A stretch of 44,528 nt of DNA. It comes from an uncultured Eubacteriales bacterium (GTDB lineage: Bacteria > Bacillota > Clostridia > Peptostreptococcales > Anaerovoracaceae). The notes under the pieces are model-generated. The model searched no databases. It was not told the origin of the DNA and saw only the letters and a list, made by a program, of their open reading frames with translations. The position numbers and the translations under genes were made by a program. Shown one piece after another: positions 8,788 through 17,789 of this stretch (position 1 is its first letter; each line of letters begins with the position of its first letter). Location: contig CACYYH010000008.1 of NCBI GenBank assembly GCA_902778565.1, positions 1 to 44,528 on the forward strand. The letters run 5' to 3'.

Positions 8788-9990
8788 ATGCTACAGTTTG
8801 ACACCAATGATAAAAAAGGGGCTGTTATCAAAGTAGTCGGAATCGGCGGCGGCGGATGCAATGCTGTTAACCAGATGGTAGAAGCCGAGCTCAGAGGAAT
8901 CGATTACATTGCAGTAAATACAGATAATCAGGCTCTCTCCAGATGCAACGCGGACACTAAGGTCCAGATCGGAGAGAAACTCACAAGAGGACTCGGTGCA
9001 GGTGCCAATCCTGAGATCGGCATGATGGCAGCAGAGGAATCCATCGAGGATATCGTAAGCCATCTTGAAGATGCCGATATGGCTTTCATCACTGCCGGAA
9101 TGGGCGGCGGCACAGGTACAGGAGCTGCTCCTGTAATTGCCAAGGCCTCCAAGGCAATGGGTATCCTGACTGTCGGAGTAGTTACCAAGCCCTTCACCTT
9201 TGAAGGACCTAAGAGAAGAAAACAGGCAGAACTCGGAATCGAGTATCTTAAAGAATATGTAGACGCTCTCGTAGTCATTCCTAACGACAAGCTCATCGAG
9301 AACAGCGCTAAGACAACTTCAATGCTCGAAGCATTCAAGATGTCCGATGACGTTCTCCGTCAGGGCGTTCAGGGTATCGCAGATCTCATCAGAGACGACG
9401 CCATGATCAACGTTGACTTTGCGGACGTTCGTTCAGTCATGACCGACAGAGGAGTTGCTCACATGGGCGTTGGCCACGGATTCGGCGAGACCAGAGCAGC
9501 AGACGCTGTCAAGGGAGCCATCGAGAGCCCGCTTCTGGAGACCACCATCGACGGAGCTAAGGCTATCCTGCTCTACGTAGTAGGCGGATACGACATCGGA
9601 ATGATGGAGATCAACGAGATCGCAAGCGAAGTTCAGAACAGAGCCAGCGAAGATTGTATCCTCATCTTCGGAGCTGCCATTGACGATGCCATGAAGGATG
9701 AGGTCAAGGTAACAGTAATAGCCACAGGCTTTGAAGATGATGAAGAATATGAGGAAGAAGAGGAAGAAGAAGTTGTAGTTCAGCCTCAGGCACCGGTAGT
9801 TGAAGCACCCAAGCCGAAGACCACCGGACTCGGAAGAGATGACGCCAAACTTCCTGAAGAAATGAAGACAAACGTCTACGGAAACGTTGAAGGAATCAGC
9901 GGAACCGAGACAACACTTCAGGAACTTCTTGAAAGGCAGAAGGACTCCGGCGACGAAGATTCCGACTTCGTGATCCCCAGTTTCTTATAA
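8788..9990 (+). CDS. ftsZ: Cell-division GTPase FtsZ
   Basis: Tubulin homologue that forms the cytoplasmic Z-ring. The 400 residues contain the N-terminal [13 protein letters not shown], the tubulin signature [13 protein letters not shown] near residue 106, the T7 loop [11 protein letters not shown] near residue 210 and the end of the globular domain near residue 318. An acidic linker rich in Glu (about residues 322-335) is followed by a variable spacer. The extreme C-terminus FVIPSFL is the conserved peptide that binds FtsA, SepF or ZapD-like partners. Unlike in Bacillus, no ftsA precedes it. A strong ribosome binding site and flanking terminators make it a separate transcription unit. Confidence 0.98.
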   Translation: MLQFDTNDKKGAVIKVVGIGGGGCNAVNQMVEAELRGIDYIAVNTDNQALSRCNADTKVQIGEKLTRGLGAGANPEIGMMAAEESIEDIVSHLEDADMAFITAGMGGGTGTGAAPVIAKASKAMGILTVGVVTKPFTFEGPKRRKQAELGIEYLKEYVDALVVIPNDKLIENSAKTTSMLEAFKMSDDVLRQGVQGIADLIRDDAMINVDFADVRSVMTDRGVAHMGVGHGFGETRAADAVKGAIESPLLETTIDGAKAILLYVVGGYDIGMMEINEIASEVQNRASEDCILIFGAAIDDAMKDEVKVTVIATGFEDDEEYEEEEEEEVVVQPQAPVVEAPKPKTTGLGRDDAKLPEEMKTNVYGNVEGISGTETTLQELLERQKDSGDEDSDFVIPSFL

Positions 9991-9995
9991 AGATT

Positions 9996-10022
9996 ACCAA
10001 GCCGGCTCTGCCGGCTTTTGGT
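9996..10022 (+). terminator. Terminator after ftsZ
   Basis: Perfect 7-bp stem AGCCGGC (10000-10006)/GCCGGCT (10010-10016) with loop TCT. Flanking ACCAA/TTGGT can extend it, and a short T run follows. Confidence 0.8.
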
Positions 10023-10053
10023 GTTATAAAGACTTCCCCTTAATGATCTTAAA

Positions 10054-10836
10054 TTGAGAGAAATAACATCTAAAGACAACAAGATTTTCAGACACGCTCT
10101 CAGTCTGAAAACGAAAAAATACCGCGACAGAAACGGTGAATATCTCATAGAAGGACCTAACCTCCTCAAAGAAGCTCTTAAGGAAGAGATAGACGTGGAG
10201 GCGGTCTTTGTGAGGCCTGAAATGACCGATGAGGAAGCCGGTATCATTGAAGAAGGTCCCGGGCTGGACAGAAAGACCTTTGTCCTTTCCAATAAGCTCT
10301 TCGATGAACTCAAGGATACCGAAACTTCCCAGGGCATAGTGACCGTAGTCAGAAAAAGACAGAATGTATCCCTGAATGGAAGGCCCGGCGGAAACTACGT
10401 GGTCCTGGACAGGCTCCAGGATCCGGGAAACATCGGCACCATCCTGAGGACTGCTGATGCGGCGGGATATGAGATGGCGGTGTTCATGAAAGGTACCGCG
10501 GATCCCTATGGGTCTAAGGTGGTAAGATCGGCCACAGGATCGCTATTCAGGCTGCCCATGGTCTTTGTGGAAGACGCGGAGGAACTGGCCGAGCTGGTAC
10601 ATTCAGCGGGGAAGAGGCTCATAGCCACGGCTATGGATGCAGAAAAAGCATATTACGACTGCGATCTTGAAAAAGATGCAGCGATAATCATAGGGAATGA
10701 GGGAAACGGCATATCGCCTGAACTCATGATGAGAGCAGATGAGAAAATAATGATCCCCATGGCGGGAAACACGGAAAGCTTAAACGCTGCCGTGGCCGCA
10801 GGGATCTTGATGTACGAAAGGATCAGAAGACGATAA
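10054..10836 (+). CDS. TrmH/SpoU-family RNA 2'-O-methyltransferase
   Basis: SAM-dependent SPOUT-fold methylase that modifies the ribose of rRNA or tRNA. It has 260 residues: an N-terminal substrate-binding domain (KYRDRNGEYLIEGPNLLKEA) and a catalytic knot with motif 1 LQDPGNIGTILRTADAAGY near residue 125, motif 2 IIIGNEGNGISPELM near residue 213 and motif 3 IPMAGNTESLNAAVAA near residue 233. The substrate cannot be read from sequence. The start is TTG at 10054. It is the first possible start after the in-frame stop at 10027, and no Shine-Dalgarno precedes it, which is odd among its neighbours. The stop overlaps the pheS start as TAATG, as in many Firmicutes where this methylase precedes pheST. 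Confidence 0.88.
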   Translation: MREITSKDNKIFRHALSLKTKKYRDRNGEYLIEGPNLLKEALKEEIDVEAVFVRPEMTDEEAGIIEEGPGLDRKTFVLSNKLFDELKDTETSQGIVTVVRKRQNVSLNGRPGGNYVVLDRLQDPGNIGTILRTADAAGYEMAVFMKGTADPYGSKVVRSATGSLFRLPMVFVEDAEELAELVHSAGKRLIATAMDAEKAYYDCDLEKDAAIIIGNEGNGISPELMMRADEKIMIPMAGNTESLNAAVAAGILMYERIRRR

Positions 10837-11858
10837 TGAAAGAAGCATTGCAGCAAATCCTTGATGAGGCCAGAAAAAGGCTTCAGGAAGCAGAATGTAT
10901 TCAGGACGCAGAAGACGTAAGAGTCAAGATGCTGGGCAAGAAGGGCCAGCTTACAGGCATCCTTAAATCCATGGGAAGCCTTACTCCTGAAGAAAGAAAA
11001 GAACTGGGCATGCAGGCCAACAAGGCCAAGGGCGAGATCGAAGCCATGCTGAACAAGACTTTTGAGCAGCTTAAGGAAAAGGCTCAGGAAGCTAAGTTCA
11101 AGGCAGAGAAGATCGACGTTACAGAACCCGGCAAGGCTCACAAGCTGGGAACCAAGCACCCGGTAACCATCACGATAGAAGAGATCTCAAAGGTATTCAA
11201 GTCCATGGGATTCACCCTTACAGAGGGACCTGAAGTTGAGACTGTGTACAACAACTTCGACGCTCTCAACGCCGGACCCAACCATCCTGCAAGGGACTGG
11301 ACCGATACCTTCTACATAAACGATGACGTCCTTCTCAGGACACAGACCTCACCGGTACAGGTAAGGACTCTCAAGGCACAGAAACCTCCCATCAGAGTAT
11401 TCGCTCCGGGAAGATGTTTCAGATGCGACACTCCTGACGCCACCCATTCACCCATGTTCCACCAGGTTGAGGGACTTGTAGTTGATGAGGGCATCACAAT
11501 GGCCGACCTGAAGGGCGTTCTTGACAGCTTTGCAAAGCAGATGTTCGGTGAGGAGACCAGAACCAAGTTCAGACCTCATCATTTCCCTTTCACTGAACCT
11601 TCAGCTGAAATGGACGTGTCCTGCTTCAAGTGCGGAGGTAAGGGATGCAGAGTATGCAAAGGATCCGGCTGGATCGAGATCCTGGGCTGCGGAATGGTAC
11701 ATCCCTCCGTTCTCAAGGTAGGCGGCATCGATACCGAAAAGTACACCGGTTTCGCTTTCGGTATGGGCGTTGAGCGTGTAGCCATGCTCAAATACGGAAT
11801 CGACGATATCAGACTTCTCTATGAAAACGACATGCGTTTCATAGAACAGTTCAAATAA
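10836..11858 (+). CDS. pheS: Phenylalanyl-tRNA synthetase alpha subunit
   Basis: Catalytic subunit of the cytoplasmic alpha2beta2 PheRS that charges tRNA-Phe. The 340 residues start with a coiled-coil arm (about 1-90), then the class II core: motif 1 region (GFTLTEGPEVETVYNNFDALN), motif 2 (FAPGRCFRCDTPDATHSPMFHQVEG) and motif 3 (GFAFGMGVERVAMLKYGI). A Cys-rich insert (CFKCGGKGCRVCKGSGW) may bind zinc, as in many clostridial PheS. The start overlaps the methylase stop. pheT follows after 17 nt. No T-box leader is visible upstream. Confidence 0.97.
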   Translation: MKEALQQILDEARKRLQEAECIQDAEDVRVKMLGKKGQLTGILKSMGSLTPEERKELGMQANKAKGEIEAMLNKTFEQLKEKAQEAKFKAEKIDVTEPGKAHKLGTKHPVTITIEEISKVFKSMGFTLTEGPEVETVYNNFDALNAGPNHPARDWTDTFYINDDVLLRTQTSPVQVRTLKAQKPPIRVFAPGRCFRCDTPDATHSPMFHQVEGLVVDEGITMADLKGVLDSFAKQMFGEETRTKFRPHHFPFTEPSAEMDVSCFKCGGKGCRVCKGSGWIEILGCGMVHPSVLKVGGIDTEKYTGFAFGMGVERVAMLKYGIDDIRLLYENDMRFIEQFK

Positions 11859-11875
11859 TAAAGGAGACAGCATAA

Positions 11876-14389
11876 ATGATAGTTTCACTTGAGTGGCTCA
11901 AGGATTATACAGACGTGCAGGTTTCGCCTGAAACATTTTGCGACCGCATGATAATGTCCGGCTCAAATCTCGAGACCATGGAGATGGCCGGTGAAGGAAT
12001 AACAAACGTAGTAGTAGGCAGGATCGAAAAGATCGAAAAACATCCCGCCGCTGATAAGCTGGTGGTATGCTGCCTGAATATCGGCGATAAGGAAGCTGAA
12101 GGAAAGGATGCAGAGACAGGCCTTCTTCAGATCGTCACCGGAGCGCCTAACGTATTCGAAGGAGCTTACGTACCTGTAGCTCTTCACGAATCACATATTC
12201 CGGGTCCTCTTCACGGACAGCCGAAGCAGGAAGGCGGAGTTTCCATCACTTCCGGCCAGCTGAGAGGAGTAGCTTCCTACGGAATGCTTTGCTCTTTCGG
12301 AGAACTGGGCTTTGATGACAAGGTGGTTCCCATCGATCAGAGAGACGGCATCTGGATCCTCAATATCGACCGTAAGAACGATGCAGAGCTTGAAAAGAAG
12401 CTTGGCATGGATATCGCAGAAGCCATGGAGCTCAGCGATGCCATCATCGACTTTGAGATCACGCCTAACCGTCCCGACTGCCTTTCCATGATAGGAATGG
12501 CCAGAGAGGCCGCAGCTACCTTCGGTACCAAACTCAGATACCCCGAGACAGTCTGCAGGAATGAAGAGGGACAGGCTTCCGACTATATCTCAGTAGAGGT
12601 AAGAAACGACGCTTGCAAGAGATATATCGCAAGGATAGTAAAGGACGTAAAGATCGAAGATTCACCCTGGTGGCTCCAGAGAAGACTGATCCACGCAGGT
12701 ATGCGTCCCATCAATAACATCGTAGACATCACCAACTTCGTAATGCTTGAATACGGTCAGCCGATGCATGCATTCGACATCAACACCGTAGCAGGCAGAA
12801 AGATAATCGTTGACGTGGCCAAGGACGGAGAGAAGTTCGTTACCCTTGACGGAACGGAAAGAACTCTGGACGACAGAATGCTCATGATCAACGACGCAGA
12901 GAAGCCCATCGGCATCGCCGGCGTAATGGGCGGACTGGATTCCGAGATAACCGAAAACACAGATACGGTCATTCTGGAAAGCGCCAACTTCTATTCAAAC
13001 TCCGTAAGGACCACATCCAAGAGGCTTACCTTAAGGACCGAGGCTTCCGGAAGATACGAGAAGGGCATCGACCCCAACCTCACAGAAGCTGCAGCAGACA
13101 GATTCTGCTATCTGGTGGAACTCATCGGAGCAGGTAAGGTAGTAGGCGGCAAGATAGACATCTATCCGGCACCTGAAGAGGCTAAGCCGGTACACGCAAG
13201 AGTATCAAGGATCAACAAAGTCCTCGGCATCGAGCTCACAAGAGAGCAGATGGTATCCTATCTCGAATCCCTGGAAATGAAGGTGGAAGGCGAAGGAGAC
13301 GACATGTACGTCACCGCTCCCACAGTAAGACAGGACATCGAGATCGAAGAGGATATCGTGGAAGAAGTCGCCAGACTTTACGGATATGACGAACTCCCCG
13401 TTACCATTCCCAAGGGAAACAACGAGGCATCCCAGTCATATTCAAGAGATATCAGAGATGCGGTAAGAGAAGCACTTTGCTCCATGGGACTCAACGAGAT
13501 CCAGACTTACTCATTCGTAAGCCCCAAGAGCATCGATAACGTAAGGATCGCCGAGGATTCCTGGGAAAGAGCTTTCGTACAGATCCTCAATCCTCTTGGA
13601 GAGGACACCTCAGTCATGAGGACCATCCTTACTCCTCAGATGCTGGAGGTAATGGGAAGGAACTACTCCAGAAATCTTCCTTCGATGAAGGCTTTCGAGA
13701 TCGGTAACACCTTCGTTGCCAACTTCATCGAAGAAAAAGGACTTCCTTATGAAGCATACGACGTATCCTTCGGAATGTACGGTGAGGGTGCAGACTTCTT
13801 TGAACTGAAGGGCGTTATTACAGAGATGCTTTACAAGCTGGGTATCAGAGATCTTAAGTTCGTTTCCGAAAGCGAATACGGTATCTACCATCCCGGAAGA
13901 TGCGCGCGTATCGTTGCCAAGCACATGGCTCAGCTGGAAAACGGCCCCATGGAGGAAGAAGTCGAACTGGGAATCATGGGCGAAGTTCATCCCGCCGTTA
14001 CTGAGAAGTACGGTATCGGAACCAAGGCCTATGCCGCAGAGCTTGCTCTTCAGAACGTAATGGAACTGGCAGACATGACAAAGGCATTCAAGCCTCTGCC
14101 TAAGTATCCTTCCATGACGAGAGACATCGCCCTCCTGGTGGACGAGTCCGTACAGGTAGGACAGATAGAGGAAGTTATCAGGGAATCCGCAGACGAGATA
14201 CTGAGAGACGTGAAGCTCTTCGATATCTACAGAGGAATCCCTATCCCGCCGGGAAAGAAGAGCCTGGCATTCACCCTGACATACAGACATGACGACAGAA
14301 CTCTTACAGATGATGAAGTCGTCAAGGTGCATGACAAAGTACTGAGCGATCTTGCAACAAAACTGAACGCAGTTCTCAGAGAGATATAA
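11876..14389 (+). CDS. pheT: Phenylalanyl-tRNA synthetase beta subunit
   Basis: Large PheRS subunit with tRNA binding and editing of mischarged Tyr-tRNA-Phe. At 837 residues it is longer than typical (about 800). Order seen: N-terminal B1/EMAP-like tRNA-binding domain (GRIEKIEKHPAADKLVVCCL), B3/B4 editing domain (FEITPNRPDCLSMIGMAREAAA, PINNIVDITNFVMLEYGQPMHAFD), B5 (INKVLGIELTREQM, EDIVEEVARLYGYDELP), class-II-like core and the C-terminal anticodon-binding FDX-ACB domain (KYPSMTRDIALLVDESV, FTLTYRHDDRTLTDDEV). Start follows AAAGGAGACAGCATAA. Insertions in the B1 domain (GDKEAEGKDAETGL) explain part of the extra length. Confidence 0.97.
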   Translation: MIVSLEWLKDYTDVQVSPETFCDRMIMSGSNLETMEMAGEGITNVVVGRIEKIEKHPAADKLVVCCLNIGDKEAEGKDAETGLLQIVTGAPNVFEGAYVPVALHESHIPGPLHGQPKQEGGVSITSGQLRGVASYGMLCSFGELGFDDKVVPIDQRDGIWILNIDRKNDAELEKKLGMDIAEAMELSDAIIDFEITPNRPDCLSMIGMAREAAATFGTKLRYPETVCRNEEGQASDYISVEVRNDACKRYIARIVKDVKIEDSPWWLQRRLIHAGMRPINNIVDITNFVMLEYGQPMHAFDINTVAGRKIIVDVAKDGEKFVTLDGTERTLDDRMLMINDAEKPIGIAGVMGGLDSEITENTDTVILESANFYSNSVRTTSKRLTLRTEASGRYEKGIDPNLTEAAADRFCYLVELIGAGKVVGGKIDIYPAPEEAKPVHARVSRINKVLGIELTREQMVSYLESLEMKVEGEGDDMYVTAPTVRQDIEIEEDIVEEVARLYGYDELPVTIPKGNNEASQSYSRDIRDAVREALCSMGLNEIQTYSFVSPKSIDNVRIAEDSWERAFVQILNPLGEDTSVMRTILTPQMLEVMGRNYSRNLPSMKAFEIGNTFVANFIEEKGLPYEAYDVSFGMYGEGADFFELKGVITEMLYKLGIRDLKFVSESEYGIYHPGRCARIVAKHMAQLENGPMEEEVELGIMGEVHPAVTEKYGIGTKAYAAELALQNVMELADMTKAFKPLPKYPSMTRDIALLVDESVQVGQIEEVIRESADEILRDVKLFDIYRGIPIPPGKKSLAFTLTYRHDDRTLTDDEVVKVHDKVLSDLATKLNAVLREI

Positions 14390-14432
14390 GTTATTTCCCG
14401 CATTTTATCCTTACGATCATTTGGAGGAAACC

Positions 14433-14894
14433 ATGGAAGACAATAAGGTAACAGTAAGAATCTACGGACAGGAGTACACTATCAGCGGAGAAAGAGATCC
14501 TGAGACCATTCAGGAGATTGCTGCCTATGTTGACGAAAAAATGAGAGAGATATCCAAATTTACAGCCAGCAACAAAGCCGGCGCACTGGCTACACTGGCA
14601 TGCGTGAACATGGCGGACGAAGTATTCAGCATGAGAGAAGAACTGGACGGACTCAGACAGGAAAAGGAACAGCTTGAAAACGACGCCCAGCACTATATGA
14701 AGCTTTGGGATGAAGCAAAGCAGAATTTCATTCAGTACAAGGAAGGCGCTTCCAAGGCTGACGAAAACAAGAAAGAGATCGAAGAATATGCAGCCAAGCT
14801 CGAGGGCAAGGTAAAGGAATTCGAATCCGCATATTTCGACCTTCAGATGGAAAACATCCAGCTTAAGGATGAACTCAGCAAACTTAAACGCTGA
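14433..14894 (+). CDS. zapA: Cell-division protein ZapA
   Basis: Cytoplasmic Z-ring-associated protein that bundles FtsZ filaments. The 153 residues have the ZapA fold at the N-terminus (VTVRIYGQEYTISGERDPE, AAYVDEKMREIS) followed by a long coiled coil (about residues 70-150) longer than in E. coli ZapA. The ATG at 14433 is chosen because GGAGG lies at 14423-14427; an upstream TTG at 14421 overlaps that ribosome binding site. It lies between pheT and mutS2, the usual Firmicutes location. Confidence 0.88.
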   Translation: MEDNKVTVRIYGQEYTISGERDPETIQEIAAYVDEKMREISKFTASNKAGALATLACVNMADEVFSMREELDGLRQEKEQLENDAQHYMKLWDEAKQNFIQYKEGASKADENKKEIEEYAAKLEGKVKEFESAYFDLQMENIQLKDELSKLKR

Positions 14895-14914
14895 TATTAA
14901 AAAACGGAGAAGCC

Positions 14915-17314
14915 ATGAACAAGAGAGCGATAAGCATTCTGGAATACAACAAAATAATCGAAATGCTTTCCAACGAAGCTGGCTCTCAGATGGCAAAGGA
15001 ACGGATCGCAAGGTTCTCACCCAGAGGAGATATCCTTCTCATAAGGGATCTCCTCTCTGAGACCACGGAAGCTGCAGAAGTCATTGTGAAGAAGGGAACG
15101 CTGCCTATTGGCGAACTTTATGATACGGAGCCTTTGCTCTACCGTGTCAGAAAGGGCGGAGCCCTTACGATGAAGCAGCTTCTGATGATCCTATATAACA
15201 TGAAGATAACTGAGAATGTGGTTAGTTTCCTTAACAAGGATCTGCCACATTTATCTGTAATTCACGGAAAAGCGGAAGTCCTGGAGACCTTCCCGAAACT
15301 CCGTGACAGGATAGACAGAAGCATCCTTTCCGAAGATGAAATGGCGGATTCCGCATCGCCGGAGCTGGCCAGGATCAGGCGCGATATTGGAAGGGAAAAC
15401 GATGCCATTAGAGCTAAGCTGAACAACATCGTGAATTCCCAGACCAACAGGACCTACCTTCAGGATGCCATAGTCACCATGAGAGGCGGCAGGTACGTAG
15501 TGCCTGTAAAGGCGGAGCACAGACAGAAGATCGCAGGAATCGTCCACGATCAGTCGGGCTCCGGTTCAACGCTCTTCATCGAGCCTCAGGCCATAGTTGA
15601 AGCCAACAACCGCCTGAGAGAACTGGAACTCATGGAGATGGCCGAGATAGAGAAGATCCTTCAGGACTTAAGCGACAGCGTCGCGGAACATTTCCACGAA
15701 CTTCTGAACAACCAGAGGATCCTGGTGGACCTGGACATCATCTTTGCAAAGGGAAGGCTGTCGGTTAAGATGAAGGCCGAAGAGCCTCAGATGGACGAAG
15801 GCTATTATCTGGAACTCAGACAGGCCAGACATCCACTGATAGACCCTAAGAAAGTAGTGCCTATCAACGTGAAACTGGGAAAGGACTTCAGGACACTGGT
15901 GATAACCGGTCCCAACACCGGAGGAAAGACCGTCACACTGAAGACCATAGGTCTGCTTTCCATGATGGCCATGACTGGACTGCACATACCCGCAGCTTCA
16001 TCCAGCCGCGTACCGGTATACAAAGAGATATTCTGCGATATCGGTGACGAGCAGTCCATAGAGCAGAGCCTTTCCACCTTCAGTTCCCACATGAAGAACA
16101 CGGTGGAATTCATTGGAAAGGCGGGCTACGGTTCGCTGGTGCTTCTGGACGAGCTGGGAGCAGGCACGGACCCCACGGAAGGTGCGGCGCTGGCCATAGC
16201 CATCCTGGAGACGCTGAAGGCCAACGAGGCCTGCGTGGTGGCCACCACCCACTACAACGAGCTCAAGAAATTTGCAATAGAAAAAGAAGGCGTTCAGAAT
16301 GCCTCCATGGAATTCGACGTGGAGACTCTGAGCCCTACATATAGACTGAACATCGGCATACCCGGCAAGTCCAATGCCTTTGAGATCTCCGGCAAACTGG
16401 GCCTCGATCCGCACATAATCCACCGCGCCAACCAGCTCATAGAGCGGGGCGACATGGAGTTCGAGGAAGTCATCTCTTCCATCGAAAACGATAAGAAACA
16501 GGCCGAAGCGGAGAAGATGGAGGCCGACAGGATCCTTCTGGAGATGAAGAAGAAGGAAGAAGCTCTTGAAAGAAGGCTGAAACTTCTGGACAAACACGAG
16601 AAGGAAGTCCTGGACAAGGCAAAGGAAGAAGCCAGGGACATCATCAGGGATGCTAAGGATACCGCAGCTGAAGTTCAGGAGGAACTGAAGCAGCTTTCCA
16701 AGATAGAAAGCCTGGGAGAGAGGACCAAGCGCCTTGAAAAGAACAAGCGCCGTCTCAAGGAATCCCAGGATAAATACTCCATCGGCATCATGAAGGAGGT
16801 AAACGACAATCCTGTGGCTGCCGAGGACATCAAAGTCGGAGACAGAGTGAAAGTGCTCACTCTGGACCAGACCGGCGAGATCCTTTCGCCACCCGATGAA
16901 AAGGGAGACATGCAGGTCCAGGTAGGCGTCATGAAGATCTACGTGAACATCAAGGATCTGATGCTTATACAGGGAGGACCTGAAGGAGTAAACCAGCCCA
17001 AGAAGAGCAAGTACGAGAGACGTACAGGAAGCAAGGGCGGAGAGATCTTCAGGACCAAGGCCATGACCGTCAGCTCCAGCGTGAACGTGGTGGGAAAGAA
17101 TCTGGACGACGCCGAGGAGATCGTTTTGAAATATCTGGACGATTGCTATGCAGGCGGACTGAAGGAATGCACCGTTATCCACGGAAGAGGAGCGGGCATC
17201 CTCCAGAACGGACTGAGACAGCTCTTTAAGAAGTCACCCATCGTGGCTTCCTTCAGAAAAGGCAAGTACAACGAAGGCGGAGACGGAGTCACCGTAGTCA
17301 AGTTCAAGGAATGA
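14915..17314 (+). CDS. mutS2: Endonuclease MutS2 / ribosome-rescue ATPase
   Basis: MutS-family ATPase without mismatch-binding domains. In Firmicutes it is linked to suppression of recombination and, as RqcU, to splitting collided ribosomes. The 799 residues show the clamp/lever helices (about 1-310), ATPase domain with Walker A ITGPNTGGKTVTLKT near residue 330, Walker B SLVLLDELGAGTDPTEG near 408 and ATTHYNELK. A long coiled coil follows (about 515-640), then a KOW-like segment (DIKVGDRVKVLTLDQTGEIL) and a C-terminal Smr nuclease domain (VVGKNLDDAEEIVLKYLDD, VIHGRGAGILQNGLRQLF). The start follows ACGGAGAAGCC. Confidence 0.95.
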   Translation: MNKRAISILEYNKIIEMLSNEAGSQMAKERIARFSPRGDILLIRDLLSETTEAAEVIVKKGTLPIGELYDTEPLLYRVRKGGALTMKQLLMILYNMKITENVVSFLNKDLPHLSVIHGKAEVLETFPKLRDRIDRSILSEDEMADSASPELARIRRDIGRENDAIRAKLNNIVNSQTNRTYLQDAIVTMRGGRYVVPVKAEHRQKIAGIVHDQSGSGSTLFIEPQAIVEANNRLRELELMEMAEIEKILQDLSDSVAEHFHELLNNQRILVDLDIIFAKGRLSVKMKAEEPQMDEGYYLELRQARHPLIDPKKVVPINVKLGKDFRTLVITGPNTGGKTVTLKTIGLLSMMAMTGLHIPAASSSRVPVYKEIFCDIGDEQSIEQSLSTFSSHMKNTVEFIGKAGYGSLVLLDELGAGTDPTEGAALAIAILETLKANEACVVATTHYNELKKFAIEKEGVQNASMEFDVETLSPTYRLNIGIPGKSNAFEISGKLGLDPHIIHRANQLIERGDMEFEEVISSIENDKKQAEAEKMEADRILLEMKKKEEALERRLKLLDKHEKEVLDKAKEEARDIIRDAKDTAAEVQEELKQLSKIESLGERTKRLEKNKRRLKESQDKYSIGIMKEVNDNPVAAEDIKVGDRVKVLTLDQTGEILSPPDEKGDMQVQVGVMKIYVNIKDLMLIQGGPEGVNQPKKSKYERRTGSKGGEIFRTKAMTVSSSVNVVGKNLDDAEEIVLKYLDDCYAGGLKECTVIHGRGAGILQNGLRQLFKKSPIVASFRKGKYNEGGDGVTVVKFKE

Positions 17315-17315
17315 T

Positions 17316-17789
17316 ATGTATATAGTCAGCGCGTGCCTTTTGGGCGAAAACGTCAAATATTCAGGCGGCAATAACTTTACGGAGGCCGTGGTGGAATTCC
17401 TTAAGGACAAGGAATTCATCCCGGTATGTCCTGAAGTCCTGGGAGGACTTACCATTCCCAGGGAGCCCTGCGAGAGACTGGGTGACAGAGTGATAAACAA
17501 GTCCGGGGCAGACGTGACCGAAGCCTTTCATAAAGGCGCCGAGAGATGCCTGGAAGGCGTTCTTGAGAAAGTAAGTCCGGAGGATATCGAAGGAGCCATA
17601 CTGAAGGCCAGAAGCCCGTCCTGCGGATCTGATGTGATCTACGACGGGACCTTCAGCAGCACGAAGATCCCGGGAGACGGAGTCTTTACTGAGCTTCTGA
17701 AGTCAAAAGGCATCAAGGTCATGACGGAACTTGATTTTGAAGAAACTGATCTGATACAGAACCTTGATACAAAAGGAGTGGTACTATGA
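17316..17789 (+). CDS. DUF523 family protein (YbbK-like)
   Basis: Small cytoplasmic protein of unknown biochemical role, 157 residues. It starts MYIVSACLLGENVKYSGGNN, with the SACLLG and Y.GG.N motifs of DUF523, and contains ARSPSCG near residue 104. Conserved Cys in CLLG, CPEVLGG and SPSCG could coordinate a metal or cluster; that is inference. The start lies 1 nt after the mutS2 stop with AAGGA upstream. The stop overlaps the next start as ATGA, so it is translationally coupled to the Nudix gene. Confidence 0.85.
   Translation: MYIVSACLLGENVKYSGGNNFTEAVVEFLKDKEFIPVCPEVLGGLTIPREPCERLGDRVINKSGADVTEAFHKGAERCLEGVLEKVSPEDIEGAILKARSPSCGSDVIYDGTFSSTKIPGDGVFTELLKSKGIKVMTELDFEETDLIQNLDTKGVVL

Noticed and set aside
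9991..10053. T-box or other leader before the methylase-pheST genes
   Set aside because: Only the ftsZ terminator and about 30 nt remain; there is no room for a T-box and no TGGNACC-like core.
15998..17182. Long minus-strand frame inside mutS2
   Set aside because: mutS2 on the plus strand is complete with Walker and Smr motifs; the opposite frame has no recognisable domain.
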